The notes under the pieces: model-generated
The model's database searches: none
Seen by the model: only the letters and a program-made list of their open reading frames with translations
Told to the model about the DNA's origin: nothing
Shown: one piece after another, positions 7,487-17,243 of the stretch
Numbering within the stretch: position 1 is the first letter of the stretch
Layout: each line of letters starts with the position of its first letter
Assembly (NCBI GenBank): GCA_018675975.1
Contig: JABGXB010000003.1
Span: forward strand, 66,181 to 130,180
Origin: Candidatus Woesearchaeota archaeon
Lineage (GTDB): Archaea > Nanobdellota > Nanobdellia > Woesearchaeales > JABGXB01
Reading direction: 5' to 3'
DNA length: 64,000 nucleotides
Program-made: the position numbers and the translations under genes

Positions 7487-10105
7487 TTAACACGTAAATA
7501 AATTATCTTGATTTTTAATACATTCAAAAGGTGGCAAACTCATACTTATAATTTCTGATGTTTGTTCCACTTGACCATCAATAATTAATTTTGCTTGATT
7601 AAACATTTGATTTGATTTAACATCTTCTATTATTAAACTTGTTTCAACTAATGATTCACCAGGATTTAATGTTTTTTGATAAATATTTTTTGAAATTGCA
7701 ATATCTTCTTTTGGACAGTTGAAATGTCCACTTAAATATTCTTTAGTACAATATAATTGTATTTTTATATCCATTGGATTAAATCCTGCTTTTTTTGAAA
7801 AAGAAAGATCATATTTTAATTTTAATTTACTTGCATCAGTTTGAAGATCTTTTTGTTCTATTCTTAAAATCATATCAGGATTTGATATTGTATTTACTTG
7901 TTCTGCTGTAAGTCCACTTAATTGTTCTGAATTTATTGAAACTGTTCCACTTCTTCCTTTAACTGCAAAATAAAAATAATTATTAACTACATCTGCTAAT
8001 GAAATTGGATTAGGAATTAATTGTGCTTTTTCAAAATCATCATTAAATGTTTTTATTATTTCTTTATTCGTATTATAACTCATAGGCCATCCAATCATAC
8101 GCCCATTTGAAAAAAATGTTCTATGTTTTGAAATAGTATTTATTGTTTCTACTACTTTTGGTTTATTTGAATTTTCGTTAATTAAAAAATCATTTACATC
8201 AATTACTCTTGAAACAGAATTTAAAGGATTAAATAATTTATTATTTTGATTAAAATATAATTGATCTGAATTTGAAAACGTACTTGTACTTGAAGTTTCT
8301 ATTTTAGGATCTAAATCACGATTTACAATAGGTTGACATCCAAGTAAGCCTGGTTTTATTATTTTTGTATTAATTTGATTATTTACATGTGATGGTATAA
8401 ACCATAAACATACAAAATTCCATCTTCCATCACTTTCAAATTCAACTGTTCCTAATAAGGGTTTATCTAAATCTGCACTAAATACTTTTTGATTATCAAA
8501 TTCTATTATTTTCAAAGGAATATCACCATAATCTGCAGGAAGTTTTTTTGACGGATTATTAATATAATTTGCAACTGTTTGTAATAATTCCACATCTAAA
8601 TCTCCTAATAAAAATACAACTGCTTGATTTATTTTTGTTTTAATTGTTTCTTGAGTACCTTGACAAAATCCAGAGTTTGATTTTTCTCCTGCACCAACAT
8701 ACAAATTACAATCATTACTTAAACATTCTTCATCAGAATAACAAACTGCTCCATTAATTTTTTTATTTGATTCTAAATTTTTAGGAACTTCATTTGCCTT
8801 TATTGACCAAGTTAATGTGTACAATGAAACTTCTTGATATAAAGGTGAATATGAACCATCCCAATGTACATTAAAATTTTTCGTACTTAAAAATTGTTGA
8901 ACATTACCAACAGTTTTTCCAAATTGTTTTAATTTGTTTGCCTTTGAATTACAAATTAAATATTCAGGATTTAAATTTTTAAAAAATGAATTTTCAAAAA
9001 TTTCATCTATTAAATTATTATATGATTGACCAATACTTGATTTTCTCCATAATGCAGAAATACCAGGATCAATCGGTTTATGAATATTATCAATATCATC
9101 TACAGGTGTCATCTCACTTTCAAATGTTCCATCCTTATTTATATCATAACATTCATATTTTGGTTTTTTATCATCAAAAACTAATTTACAACAACCAGTT
9201 CCAGCATTATGTTTATTACATTGATAACCCGGTCTACAATTTGCTGTTGCCCAAAAATTAGTTTTACCTTCTTCTTTACAAAATTTAAATTCTCCTGAAT
9301 TTGGAAAACATGCAATATCTCCTTCTTTTTTACAAGTATATAATTGATCTCCATTACAAATTGCATTTTTATTTACATTTTGACAACCATTATTTCCACA
9401 AAAATTAGTTTGTATCATTTGTCCATTAAGACATGTTTCAATAACTCCATCATTACAATAATTTTGACTTTGAGAAAACTTTTGAATTGAGTCTCCTGAA
9501 CCAATTCTACATCCTAACATTGCATTTTCTATATCTTCTTTATTTGTTACACATAGTAATGGATAAGCATTTCCAGTTTCGCCACAAAATTTAGTTTTAT
9601 CAGTATTAAATTTCTTCTTACTTTCATCATCAGTTTTTCCATACAAAGTTTGTAATGCTTTAAACTCTTTGTCTTGTTTAATTAAAGTATTAATTGTATC
9701 TTGAGTAATAGTATTTGGAGCTGTTGGAATTAACTCACTATTCAAAGTAAAAAATTCAATACATTGTTTTGAATCTTTAAATTGATTTCGTTCCCAAGTT
9801 TTAACTGTAGCACATTGCTTATTAACAGTTGTTTGGAAATTTTTATCTTCTAATTGTTTATAAAATTCATTATCAAATTCAACTGGTTTAGATTCTTCAT
9901 TTTTAGTATCTTTTTTTATTTTTATTTTTGTTTCAATGGTTTTTTTTTTATCTTCTTGTAGTTCAACCACATCACTATCATGATCTACAGCATCTTGTAC
10001 CTTTTGTGGTATAACTTCTTCGTCTAAAAAAGGATTATATGTTGCAATCACAGAACTAAGACTAAATAAAATAATTAAAATTAATATTAAATACTTAATT
10101 CTCAC
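7487..10105 (-). CDS. Large secreted cysteine-rich surface protein, operon 1
   Basis: 872 aa. I start at GTG 10105, which has a GGAGG 8 nt upstream and gives a clean signal peptide (RIKYLILILIILFSLSSVIA); the ATG at 10156 would add 17 residues overlapping the preceding gene. After the signal come an acidic/lysine-rich linker (about 25-70), then a cysteine-rich middle (about 165-340) with closely spaced cysteines such as GYQCN and GTGCC, and a later CYSDEECLSNDC knot near residue 465. The C-terminal 250 residues look beta-rich. Probably extracellular and disulphide-stabilised. No catalytic motif seen. The start overlaps the end of the 1180-aa gene by 11 nt, so translation is coupled. Confidence 0.7.
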   Translation of the reverse strand: MRIKYLILILIILFSLSSVIATYNPFLDEEVIPQKVQDAVDHDSDVVELQEDKKKTIETKIKIKKDTKNEESKPVEFDNEFYKQLEDKNFQTTVNKQCATVKTWERNQFKDSKQCIEFFTLNSELIPTAPNTITQDTINTLIKQDKEFKALQTLYGKTDDESKKKFNTDKTKFCGETGNAYPLLCVTNKEDIENAMLGCRIGSGDSIQKFSQSQNYCNDGVIETCLNGQMIQTNFCGNNGCQNVNKNAICNGDQLYTCKKEGDIACFPNSGEFKFCKEEGKTNFWATANCRPGYQCNKHNAGTGCCKLVFDDKKPKYECYDINKDGTFESEMTPVDDIDNIHKPIDPGISALWRKSSIGQSYNNLIDEIFENSFFKNLNPEYLICNSKANKLKQFGKTVGNVQQFLSTKNFNVHWDGSYSPLYQEVSLYTLTWSIKANEVPKNLESNKKINGAVCYSDEECLSNDCNLYVGAGEKSNSGFCQGTQETIKTKINQAVVFLLGDLDVELLQTVANYINNPSKKLPADYGDIPLKIIEFDNQKVFSADLDKPLLGTVEFESDGRWNFVCLWFIPSHVNNQINTKIIKPGLLGCQPIVNRDLDPKIETSSTSTFSNSDQLYFNQNNKLFNPLNSVSRVIDVNDFLINENSNKPKVVETINTISKHRTFFSNGRMIGWPMSYNTNKEIIKTFNDDFEKAQLIPNPISLADVVNNYFYFAVKGRSGTVSINSEQLSGLTAEQVNTISNPDMILRIEQKDLQTDASKLKLKYDLSFSKKAGFNPMDIKIQLYCTKEYLSGHFNCPKEDIAISKNIYQKTLNPGESLVETSLIIEDVKSNQMFNQAKLIIDGQVEQTSEIISMSLPPFECIKNQDNLFTC

Positions 10106-13100
10106 TAACAATACCTCCACTATTTTCACCACTACTACTACTAGTTGGACTTTCATTATTAACTTCTGTTAATGGTTGTGAAGTTTGTTGAAATAAATTT
10201 AATTTAAACTCTTGATCTTCAGCTGCATTATCACTTGCTATACTTACACTCTGTGTTGCTTTGAAATTGTCATTAATATATGCTTTAATATCTTTTGCTT
10301 CATTTATATAAGTTGTAGCATTTTGACAAAACTTTTCTAAATCTGGATTGTCATCAACTGATTTGAAACTATCTTTAATTTCATCAACAGGTAAAAATAT
10401 TTCTTTTAAATCTTTACCTTGTAATTTAGATTCTAAAACACCACATAAAATTAATTGATGGACTTTTGGACCATTTTTTAAAGATGGAGCAGGTTTACCA
10501 CCTAAACATTTTGCAAATTGATTATTGCTTCCTGTTGTATAACCAGAAACAGATAATACTTGATCACATATTTGAAATTGACCTAATAATCCACCTAATT
10601 TATCTTGTAAAAATCTTTCAGGTATTTCTTTTAATCGTCTCATTACATTATTTTTTAAATTGTCAAATAAATTTAATGAAGGTAATAATCCAGTTATTTC
10701 TCCCATAACATATTTACAATTTGCATAACTCTTAAACGCATCACATTGAGCCATATTTCCACCCAATAATCCAACATCCCATAAACAATTAATATAATTA
10801 CATTCAATTACACGCTTCCTTTCAAGACCTTTAATTATATCAGGAATACAAAATGAACCAATTGCACCTATTAATGAATTTGAAGCATCAGTTTGAGTTG
10901 GTACAAGTTCAGATTGTATTATATTTTTATCACTTTTTTCAATTTTACTAACTACATTTGAAACAGAACTTGTAATACTTTTTGAAGAATCATAAATATT
11001 TTTATTAATTTTATCAAAAGCTTTTGTCGCTAAATTACTTTTACCATTACAATTCAAATGTGTACAAGCCTTTCTAAAAAATCCAAATATACCACCTTGT
11101 TGACTTGGTTGTACTCCACTTAAACTACATCTAACTGCTTCTATACCTTTATTAAAACCAATCCATAAAGGCTCACCAACACCAACCAAATCTAATGCTT
11201 TTGCTACAATATAAACAGCAGCACGAAGTTTAGTTAAAGTATCATAAACTTTTTGACCGATTTGTGCAATTTTACAAATTTTTTCAAATTTATTTAACAT
11301 ACTTGAAAATTTACCAATCCATTTATTTGTAATAAATTTATTATTACCAGCCGCTATTATTTTATCTGCAACAGTTTCTGAAAATTTTGCACTTCTTTTA
11401 TTTACAAAACTAATAGTAAAAGTTAATTTATCATATTCACTTTGAGTATCACTAATAACTTGTGTACCAGAAACTCCTCTGATTCTAATTGGACACATTA
11501 TTGTTATTGTATCAGGTGTAGGTTCTTTTGTAGTTTTTGCTCTAACAGTTAATTGAAATCTTTTATTTCCAAATTCATCTTCATCTAATAATTTAATTTT
11601 TGGTTCGTCAATAAATTTGTATAAATCTAAATTATTTATATTTGCCCAACATCTAGAATTTTCAGGACTACCAATTTCAGTTTCAATAATTTCACCATCA
11701 GGACGTGTAGATTTAATAGAACCAAATAAAAATATACTTGGACTTGACTTATGTAATTTTGCTCTATCAAATGCTTGTGGAACCATTTTATCTATATCAT
11801 AATAAAACCAATCAGTTTCATTTACATATTCAAATACAGTAATTTCAATTGGAAATGATTTTTTATTATTTAATTTATCATAAGCATGCAAAGTTACATT
11901 ATAATATCCACTCTCTACTTCAGATTGAAATTCAAAATTACATTTGTATGGATTAATAGAAGTATCACAATTACCATTAACTAAAACAGGATTTAATGGA
12001 TCAATAGTTAAATTACTAAAATCAACATAAATACTATTAGGAGAAAGTCCAACATCAATATCACTAATTAAAGTCTCTAAAATAAATTGACTATATTGAC
12101 TAATATATCTATTATTTTTATTTTTATCTTTTTGTTCATATTTAATTAATTCAGGTTGATTATTATCTAATGTGTAAATTTTTCTTATACTTTGATCATT
12201 TAATTTTATATTTTCTTTATTTTTTGTATTTTCATCAATCATAACTGCAAATGATTCTGGTAAATTTTGTGGTAAGTTTACATCAAAATAACATTCAAAA
12301 TAACCTGATTTATTATTTGGACTAATATAAACTTCTATGCATTCATCTTTTGTAAATGTAATACCTTCACTTGGTTTTATACCAATTGAATTAATATCTA
12401 ATTTTGAAACATCCCAATCAATTTTTACTTTAATTGTATTTGGAAAATTAGATGAATAATATGATAAACCTTCAAAAAATATATTTTTTTCAGGAAATGT
12501 ATCAGGTTGATTAGTTGGAGACAATTCACTTTGAGCTATTGTTTCTGTAATTACTTGACCAATGTCAATACTTGTTATCACAGGTCCTGCACGTGCAAAA
12601 TCAATACTATAATCTGCATTATATTCAAGTGTGGCAATATTTGGATCATTAGATACTATTGAAAAAGATAAACTTGCAGTTTGTAAAAAATTAACTTCAT
12701 GTGTACAATAAATATTAACTCCTTTATTTTCAGCTTCTAATTTTGTATCTTGAGCATTATAATATACAGCTTTAATTCCAGAAAATGCTGAAGTATTTAC
12801 ACATAAATTTACTATTTCTGGTTTAGTTTGTATATTAATAAAATCTAATTTTGTTTTTGAATAAACTAGATTATTTTTTACACAAATTTCACAAAAATCA
12901 ATAAATTTACTAATATGTTCAGTTATTGAATTACCAAATACATCACTTACAATTATATCAGTATCAAATGAAAATTCTCCTTGTAAATTAGATGAATCAA
13001 TATAATCTTTAATATCAAAAATTATATTTTCATTACATTTACTATTAGTAAAATCTAAATTAATATTATAAGCTGAAAATGTAATATTTTTTAATCCAGA

Positions 13101-13637
13101 ACAAGTTCCTTCAAATAAATCATCTATTGTTAAATTAATTTTTGTAATTTCATCCATATCACTTATTTCTAAAATTGGAATATGATTATCTAAAACTCCT
13201 TTTGATTCAATAATTAAACCAGCAGTGCCATATAAACTTATTATCATTTCTTCTGGTCTATTATTTAATTGATTTGAAATGGTACATTCTAAATTATTAG
13301 TTCCAGCAATTATTGAACAATCAGTATCGGGATCGAAATGATATCCATTCCATGAATGAGGAATTTGTGAAACTGTAGTTGCAGTACTTCTCAATTCAAT
13401 TGAATTAAAAAAATCTTTTAATTCTTGACTTGAACTTCCTAAATTAAATAATATATCATCATCATTAAATTCAAAAATAGCATTAATTTTGATTTCATCC
13501 TGTTCTTTATATACACCATCAATTTCATCAAAACCACTAATTGATAATTTATATTTTTGTGAAGTTAATTCTGCGCTAACTAAAGAAACTGTAAAAATCA
13601 ATACAAAAATAATTAAAATTAATTTGTTTAATTTCAT
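10095..13637 (-). CDS. Giant secreted protein with Ig-like domains, operon 1
   Basis: 1180 aa. Signal peptide at 1-22 (LILIIFVLIFTVSLVSA). Residues about 30-640 are beta-rich with Ig/cadherin-like repeats, for example ESGYYNVTLHAYDKLNNKKS. The C-terminal 400 residues are different: helical, with paired cysteines and hydrophobic helices (LRAAVYIVAKALDLVGVG). This C-terminal part matches the corresponding part of the 1808-aa protein in operon 2: CIPDIIKGLERKRVIECNYI here lines up with CVSGVLGNLQKYDNTIDAIN there. It overlaps the upstream pilin-like gene by 4 nt. Probably exported and held at the cell surface; function unknown. Confidence 0.72.
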   Translation of the reverse strand: MKLNKLILIIFVLIFTVSLVSAELTSQKYKLSISGFDEIDGVYKEQDEIKINAIFEFNDDDILFNLGSSSQELKDFFNSIELRSTATTVSQIPHSWNGYHFDPDTDCSIIAGTNNLECTISNQLNNRPEEMIISLYGTAGLIIESKGVLDNHIPILEISDMDEITKINLTIDDLFEGTCSGLKNITFSAYNINLDFTNSKCNENIIFDIKDYIDSSNLQGEFSFDTDIIVSDVFGNSITEHISKFIDFCEICVKNNLVYSKTKLDFINIQTKPEIVNLCVNTSAFSGIKAVYYNAQDTKLEAENKGVNIYCTHEVNFLQTASLSFSIVSNDPNIATLEYNADYSIDFARAGPVITSIDIGQVITETIAQSELSPTNQPDTFPEKNIFFEGLSYYSSNFPNTIKVKIDWDVSKLDINSIGIKPSEGITFTKDECIEVYISPNNKSGYFECYFDVNLPQNLPESFAVMIDENTKNKENIKLNDQSIRKIYTLDNNQPELIKYEQKDKNKNNRYISQYSQFILETLISDIDVGLSPNSIYVDFSNLTIDPLNPVLVNGNCDTSINPYKCNFEFQSEVESGYYNVTLHAYDKLNNKKSFPIEITVFEYVNETDWFYYDIDKMVPQAFDRAKLHKSSPSIFLFGSIKSTRPDGEIIETEIGSPENSRCWANINNLDLYKFIDEPKIKLLDEDEFGNKRFQLTVRAKTTKEPTPDTITIMCPIRIRGVSGTQVISDTQSEYDKLTFTISFVNKRSAKFSETVADKIIAAGNNKFITNKWIGKFSSMLNKFEKICKIAQIGQKVYDTLTKLRAAVYIVAKALDLVGVGEPLWIGFNKGIEAVRCSLSGVQPSQQGGIFGFFRKACTHLNCNGKSNLATKAFDKINKNIYDSSKSITSSVSNVVSKIEKSDKNIIQSELVPTQTDASNSLIGAIGSFCIPDIIKGLERKRVIECNYINCLWDVGLLGGNMAQCDAFKSYANCKYVMGEITGLLPSLNLFDNLKNNVMRRLKEIPERFLQDKLGGLLGQFQICDQVLSVSGYTTGSNNQFAKCLGGKPAPSLKNGPKVHQLILCGVLESKLQGKDLKEIFLPVDEIKDSFKSVDDNPDLEKFCQNATTYINEAKDIKAYINDNFKATQSVSIASDNAAEDQEFKLNLFQQTSQPLTEVNNESPTSSSSGENSGGIVSEN

Positions 13638-15949
13638 TTAATAGCACCCTCATAAACCCATTTTGGTGTTAATCCAGTTCCAGACATTAATTTATTTTTT
13701 TCATAAAATATTGAAGAAAATTTAGGAATATCTTTAATTGATCTTGGTGGAAATGCAAATGTTGGAAATATAAATAATGTTGAATCAGTATTTGCTAAAT
13801 GCATATTTTTTTTAACATTTAAAACAGCATCTAAAATTCCATAAGGAATTTCAGTTAATACTATATGTCCTTCCTCTTCTTTTCTTTTAATATCTTCATC
13901 AGTAAAATCCCCTACAATCAATTTAAATGTATAATCCGTTTCACCATTTTTTTCATATAAAGCAGGAATTAATTTAATATAATTCCCATCCACTTTATAA
14001 AAACCAGGAATTAATTTTATTTCTTGTAAACTTCTGTCATCAGGACCAGTATAAATAGATTCAAAAAATTCAGGATCATTTAAATTATCTTGTATACGCT
14101 CAAGTCTCACTTCAGCCATTTCATCTGGTTCTACATTTAATAATAATGTTGACATTGAATGACCTTGATCAATAACTAAGTCTAAACTTCCATGTAATAT
14201 TTTTTTAAAATCATAATTAAATTTTCTAACCTTAGCTAATGTAAAATTTAATTCTTCATTAAAATTTCCAAATAGCATATCACCAATATCAAATTTACGA
14301 TTTTCATAATTTTCATCTACAAAAGTAATTTTAGCATTCATACAAGTTGGAAAATAATGAAATCCATTTGTTTCTTGATCAATATAACAACTTATATCAT
14401 CAATACCACCATCACAGCTATAAATAAATTCTGGAACTTTATCTAAAAGAAGTTCATCATCATCAAATACATTTATTTTTGTTTTTAATATATGTTGAGT
14501 TTCATCACAAAATTGTGTAATTATTTGGTCCTCTTCATCAGATTCCACACTTATTAATGTTTGAGGTAAATTAATTTCCACATTATTACTTTTCACATTA
14601 ACTTCATATGCAGTTGTAAATGTAAATCCTTTCTTTCCAACTTTTGAATTTACAAATGCATCATCATCATCGATTTCAACAATAACTGGATATGAAAAAG
14701 AATATGAAAAATCATAAATCGTTTCTTGCAATTTTGCAAAATCAATATAATTGTCATAAGTTACCCCAGTAAGAAACTTATTTGCCCAAGCTTGATCAAT
14801 TTTAAAATAAGTAGGCCAACCTAAATAAAACATATTTACACCTAAATGTGAATAATCATCTCTCAATATATCATATGTATTTAATTCATGAGCAGCATTT
14901 TCAAATTGAGAAATTAATTGAGCTGTATGCCCAGTATCTTCAATTATATTTGATTGAGATACATTAATATAATTTTTTGTTCTAGGAAAATTTAAATCTT
15001 GTATACTTGACATCAAATTATATTCAAATATATTTTTAATAAAAGGAATTGACCATTTTACTGGTCTTTGATTTGTTGATACTTCATATATTGGAGGTAA
15101 TTGATCAGTTTCCAAACCACTATTTTCAAAAATCATTTGCATTGTATATTCAGATAAAAATGGTTTATTATTAAACAATTGAGTATTAATATCATATGCA
15201 ATTTCATATGCATCTTTAAAGTCTACATCTATTTCGTCAATGAAATAATCTAATTTCTGATTTAATTCACCATTATTAATATTTAATTTCAAATCTAAAA
15301 ATAAATTAATATAACCATCATTTATTGTAACTAATGGCCTAAAGTTTTCATCATAACTAATTTCAAAACCTTGTTCTTTAAATACATTAAAGTCATTTAA
15401 ACATAAATTAAGATTATGATAAACATATCTATCTAATTGTGCTTCAATAGAATGATCTTTTTGATATTCTTGTATAGTTAAATCTAAATTATTACTTTGA
15501 TAATTTCTTTTTAATTTTGGAACTAATTTATTTGAAAGTCTTATTCTATCGACTTGATTTGGATTTTTATTATACGACCAATAAGGTATATCAAAACCAT
15601 CTTTTATCAATCTACTACTCTCAGTTGAATCATCTATATCCGTTCTTGATAATTCATTATATATTCCACCATCAGAACCAGTTCCATATATTTTTCTATC
15701 TTTTAAATCTACATAACCGCCATGTAAACCTGCACTTATTATTCCATTATACGCAATATTGTTTAAACATTCTTTTACAAAAACTTGAATGGGAATAAAA
15801 GTATCTGCCACAATAGATTCTTCTGGTAATTCAATACCCTTATTCAAATTTGTTTTATTATTTGTATTAATTACATAGAGAGTTATTGAAGATAAAACTA
15901 ATAGAATCAAACCCATAATTATAAAAACGCTTACTTGTGCTTTACGCAT
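13634..15949 (-). CDS. Pilin-like class III signal surface protein, head of operon 1
   Basis: 771 aa. The N-terminus RKAQVSVFIIMGLILLVLS fits an archaeal class III (type IV pilin-like) signal: a basic residue, a small residue, Gln, then about 20 hydrophobic residues. Prepilin peptidase would cut before the Gln. Unlike pilins the ectodomain is over 700 aa. It shares landmarks with the 696-aa protein of operon 2: ECL with GGY near residues 60-80, PYW, CL..F near 190, and FPTCMNAKITF near 550. Shine-Dalgarno AGGGG stands 4 nt before the ATG. The following three genes overlap or abut, so this heads a four-gene operon. Likely a surface filament or envelope component. Confidence 0.72.
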   Translation of the reverse strand: MRKAQVSVFIIMGLILLVLSSITLYVINTNNKTNLNKGIELPEESIVADTFIPIQVFVKECLNNIAYNGIISAGLHGGYVDLKDRKIYGTGSDGGIYNELSRTDIDDSTESSRLIKDGFDIPYWSYNKNPNQVDRIRLSNKLVPKLKRNYQSNNLDLTIQEYQKDHSIEAQLDRYVYHNLNLCLNDFNVFKEQGFEISYDENFRPLVTINDGYINLFLDLKLNINNGELNQKLDYFIDEIDVDFKDAYEIAYDINTQLFNNKPFLSEYTMQMIFENSGLETDQLPPIYEVSTNQRPVKWSIPFIKNIFEYNLMSSIQDLNFPRTKNYINVSQSNIIEDTGHTAQLISQFENAAHELNTYDILRDDYSHLGVNMFYLGWPTYFKIDQAWANKFLTGVTYDNYIDFAKLQETIYDFSYSFSYPVIVEIDDDDAFVNSKVGKKGFTFTTAYEVNVKSNNVEINLPQTLISVESDEEDQIITQFCDETQHILKTKINVFDDDELLLDKVPEFIYSCDGGIDDISCYIDQETNGFHYFPTCMNAKITFVDENYENRKFDIGDMLFGNFNEELNFTLAKVRKFNYDFKKILHGSLDLVIDQGHSMSTLLLNVEPDEMAEVRLERIQDNLNDPEFFESIYTGPDDRSLQEIKLIPGFYKVDGNYIKLIPALYEKNGETDYTFKLIVGDFTDEDIKRKEEEGHIVLTEIPYGILDAVLNVKKNMHLANTDSTLFIFPTFAFPPRSIKDIPKFSSIFYEKNKLMSGTGLTPKWVYEGAIK

Positions 15950-16207
15950 GATACCCCTTAAATAAAAATATGAAATTTCATTTATAAATGTTCCTCAAAA
16001 AAATTACATTTGTAAATAAGCTAGATTTGATATAGTGAGAATTAATATGTTATTAAATCAAATTAAAATAGTAAAATTCTAATATTAATTATTAATAATA
16101 ATTTCCAAGAATAAAAAATCAATTTTTGTAAACAATATTATCAAAATTAAACTAAATTTAAGAAAATTGTTAGATAATTTTTATAAAGCAAATAATCAAT
16201 AAAAAAC

Positions 16208-16286
16208 TGAAGACAAAAAATTCCAGCAAGAAAGTAAAATACCAATTGGGCGCCGTATAAAACATTCACCAATTGGTATTTTTTTT
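16208..16286 (+). ncRNA. Candidate small RNA with own promoter and terminator
   Basis: TTTATAAA at 16180-16187 would place a transcription start near 16208-16212. The region then runs through a purine-rich leader (GAAGAC...CCAGCAAGAAAG) into a perfect 14-bp hairpin and a run of eight T. The product would be about 75-80 nt. It contains no ORF. The hairpin loop GCGCCGTATAAAACATTCA is the most GC-rich spot in the gap. I do not recognise an RNA family; it has no clear C/D boxes or H/ACA layout. The bounds are inferred from promoter and terminator spacing only. Confidence 0.4.
16236..16286 (+). terminator. Intrinsic-type hairpin terminator
   Basis: AAAATACCAATTGG (16236-16249) pairs perfectly with CCAATTGGTATTTT (16269-16282), leaving a 19-nt loop; the T-run spans 16279-16286. 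The stem is much longer than chance would give. Only the plus strand has the T-tract. Confidence 0.65.
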
Positions 16287-16428
16287 ATTATAATATGTGT
16301 TAACCGGAATAAATATTAAGCATAAATAATATATAAATATTTCTTTTTTATAATTAAATTTAAAGCTATATAAAAAACATCCAATAATCTTTCAAAAATT
16401 TTATATAAACAAATTAATAAAAAATTAT

Positions 16429-16698
16429 ATGGTTTTAGAAAATTATCCTAATTTTAAAAAATGGACTTTTTATGCAATTGTAATTTGGATTTTTTCAATT
16501 ATTGCTTATAGTTTTTGTTTTGGAAATGTTTCAGGCTGGGGTCAATTAGGTTGCACATATTTTTTATTTCCAACTATTCCAATTTTAATTGATATAGAGG
16601 TTTCATTACCTTTAGAATTAATTAATTTAATCGTACTTATTTTGTTAGGTGGATTAATTGGTTTTATTAAAGATAAAAGATCATTATCTAAAAATTAA
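16429..16698 (+). CDS. Small two-to-three-helix membrane protein
   Basis: 89 aa. Transmembrane segments at about 11-31 and 62-80 with a central hydrophobic stretch (YFLFPTIPILI) containing Pro. A TATATAAA-type box about 22-25 nt upstream suggests a leaderless message starting at this ATG. Short hydrophobic proteins like this are frequent in DPANN genomes but I can name no family. Convergent with the acetyltransferase; 7 nt between stops. Confidence 0.6.
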   Translation: MVLENYPNFKKWTFYAIVIWIFSIIAYSFCFGNVSGWGQLGCTYFLFPTIPILIDIEVSLPLELINLIVLILLGGLIGFIKDKRSLSKN

Positions 16699-16705
16699 TG
16701 AATAT

Positions 16706-17188
16706 TTATAATTCTCTAGATAAATAAACAATATTTTCAATTTTATTTTCTTTTATTAAAACATATCCTGATTTTTTATAAAAATCAATTGTTCTTTTAT
16801 TTTTGTACATTGTTGTCGTTAAAGTATTATTAGTAATTTTCATTTTTTTCAAATATTTCCACTGAAATAAAGTTAATTCTTTACCTATACCAAAACTTCG
16901 ATAAATATCTAAAACATATAATTCACTTAAATAACTATTCTGTTTATTTTCTTTATCATCATGAGTAACATGAAGATAACCAATTGGCAAAGAATTGTGA
17001 TATGCAATAAAATATTTATTATCATTTTTTTTCAAATATTCTTTCATAAATTTCACAGAATTTTGAATATTTTCAATAGTATAATGTACACCAGAATCTA
17101 AATGCGAATCATGTTTAAGTAATAATAATCTAAAAAACATTAATTCTTCAAAATTATCTTTGGAAGCTTCTTTAATTGTAATTTTCAT
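16706..17188 (-). CDS. GNAT-family N-acetyltransferase
   Basis: 160 aa. Has the GNAT order: N-terminal strand (ITIKEASKDNFEELMFFR), the central strand IGYLHVTH, then the acetyl-CoA-binding motif LYVLDIYRSFGIGKELTLF (about 88-106; R/Q-x-x-G-x-G/A form: RSFGIG), and the late signature NKRTIDFYKKSGYVLIKE. Transfers acetyl from acetyl-CoA to an amine; the substrate is unknown. TTTTTATAAG lies about 25 nt before the ATG, so it is probably leaderless. Stand-alone gene. Confidence 0.85.
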   Translation of the reverse strand: MKITIKEASKDNFEELMFFRLLLLKHDSHLDSGVHYTIENIQNSVKFMKEYLKKNDNKYFIAYHNSLPIGYLHVTHDDKENKQNSYLSELYVLDIYRSFGIGKELTLFQWKYLKKMKITNNTLTTTMYKNKRTIDFYKKSGYVLIKENKIENIVYLSREL

Positions 17189-17243
17189 AATTTAAGTTAT
17201 ATATTCAGACTTATAAAAACTATCCTTGATATATATAATAAAA

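Larger units (their letters stand above)
15950..16428. other. 479-bp intergenic region
   Basis: No protein-coding potential in either strand. It separates the start of surface operon 1 (leftward) from a small membrane-protein gene (rightward). The left part is featureless AT-rich DNA holding the operon's Shine-Dalgarno. The right part holds a TATA box, a candidate small RNA and a strong hairpin-T-tract terminator, described separately, and then a TATATAAA-like promoter near 16401-16408 for the gene at 16429. Confidence 0.6.
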
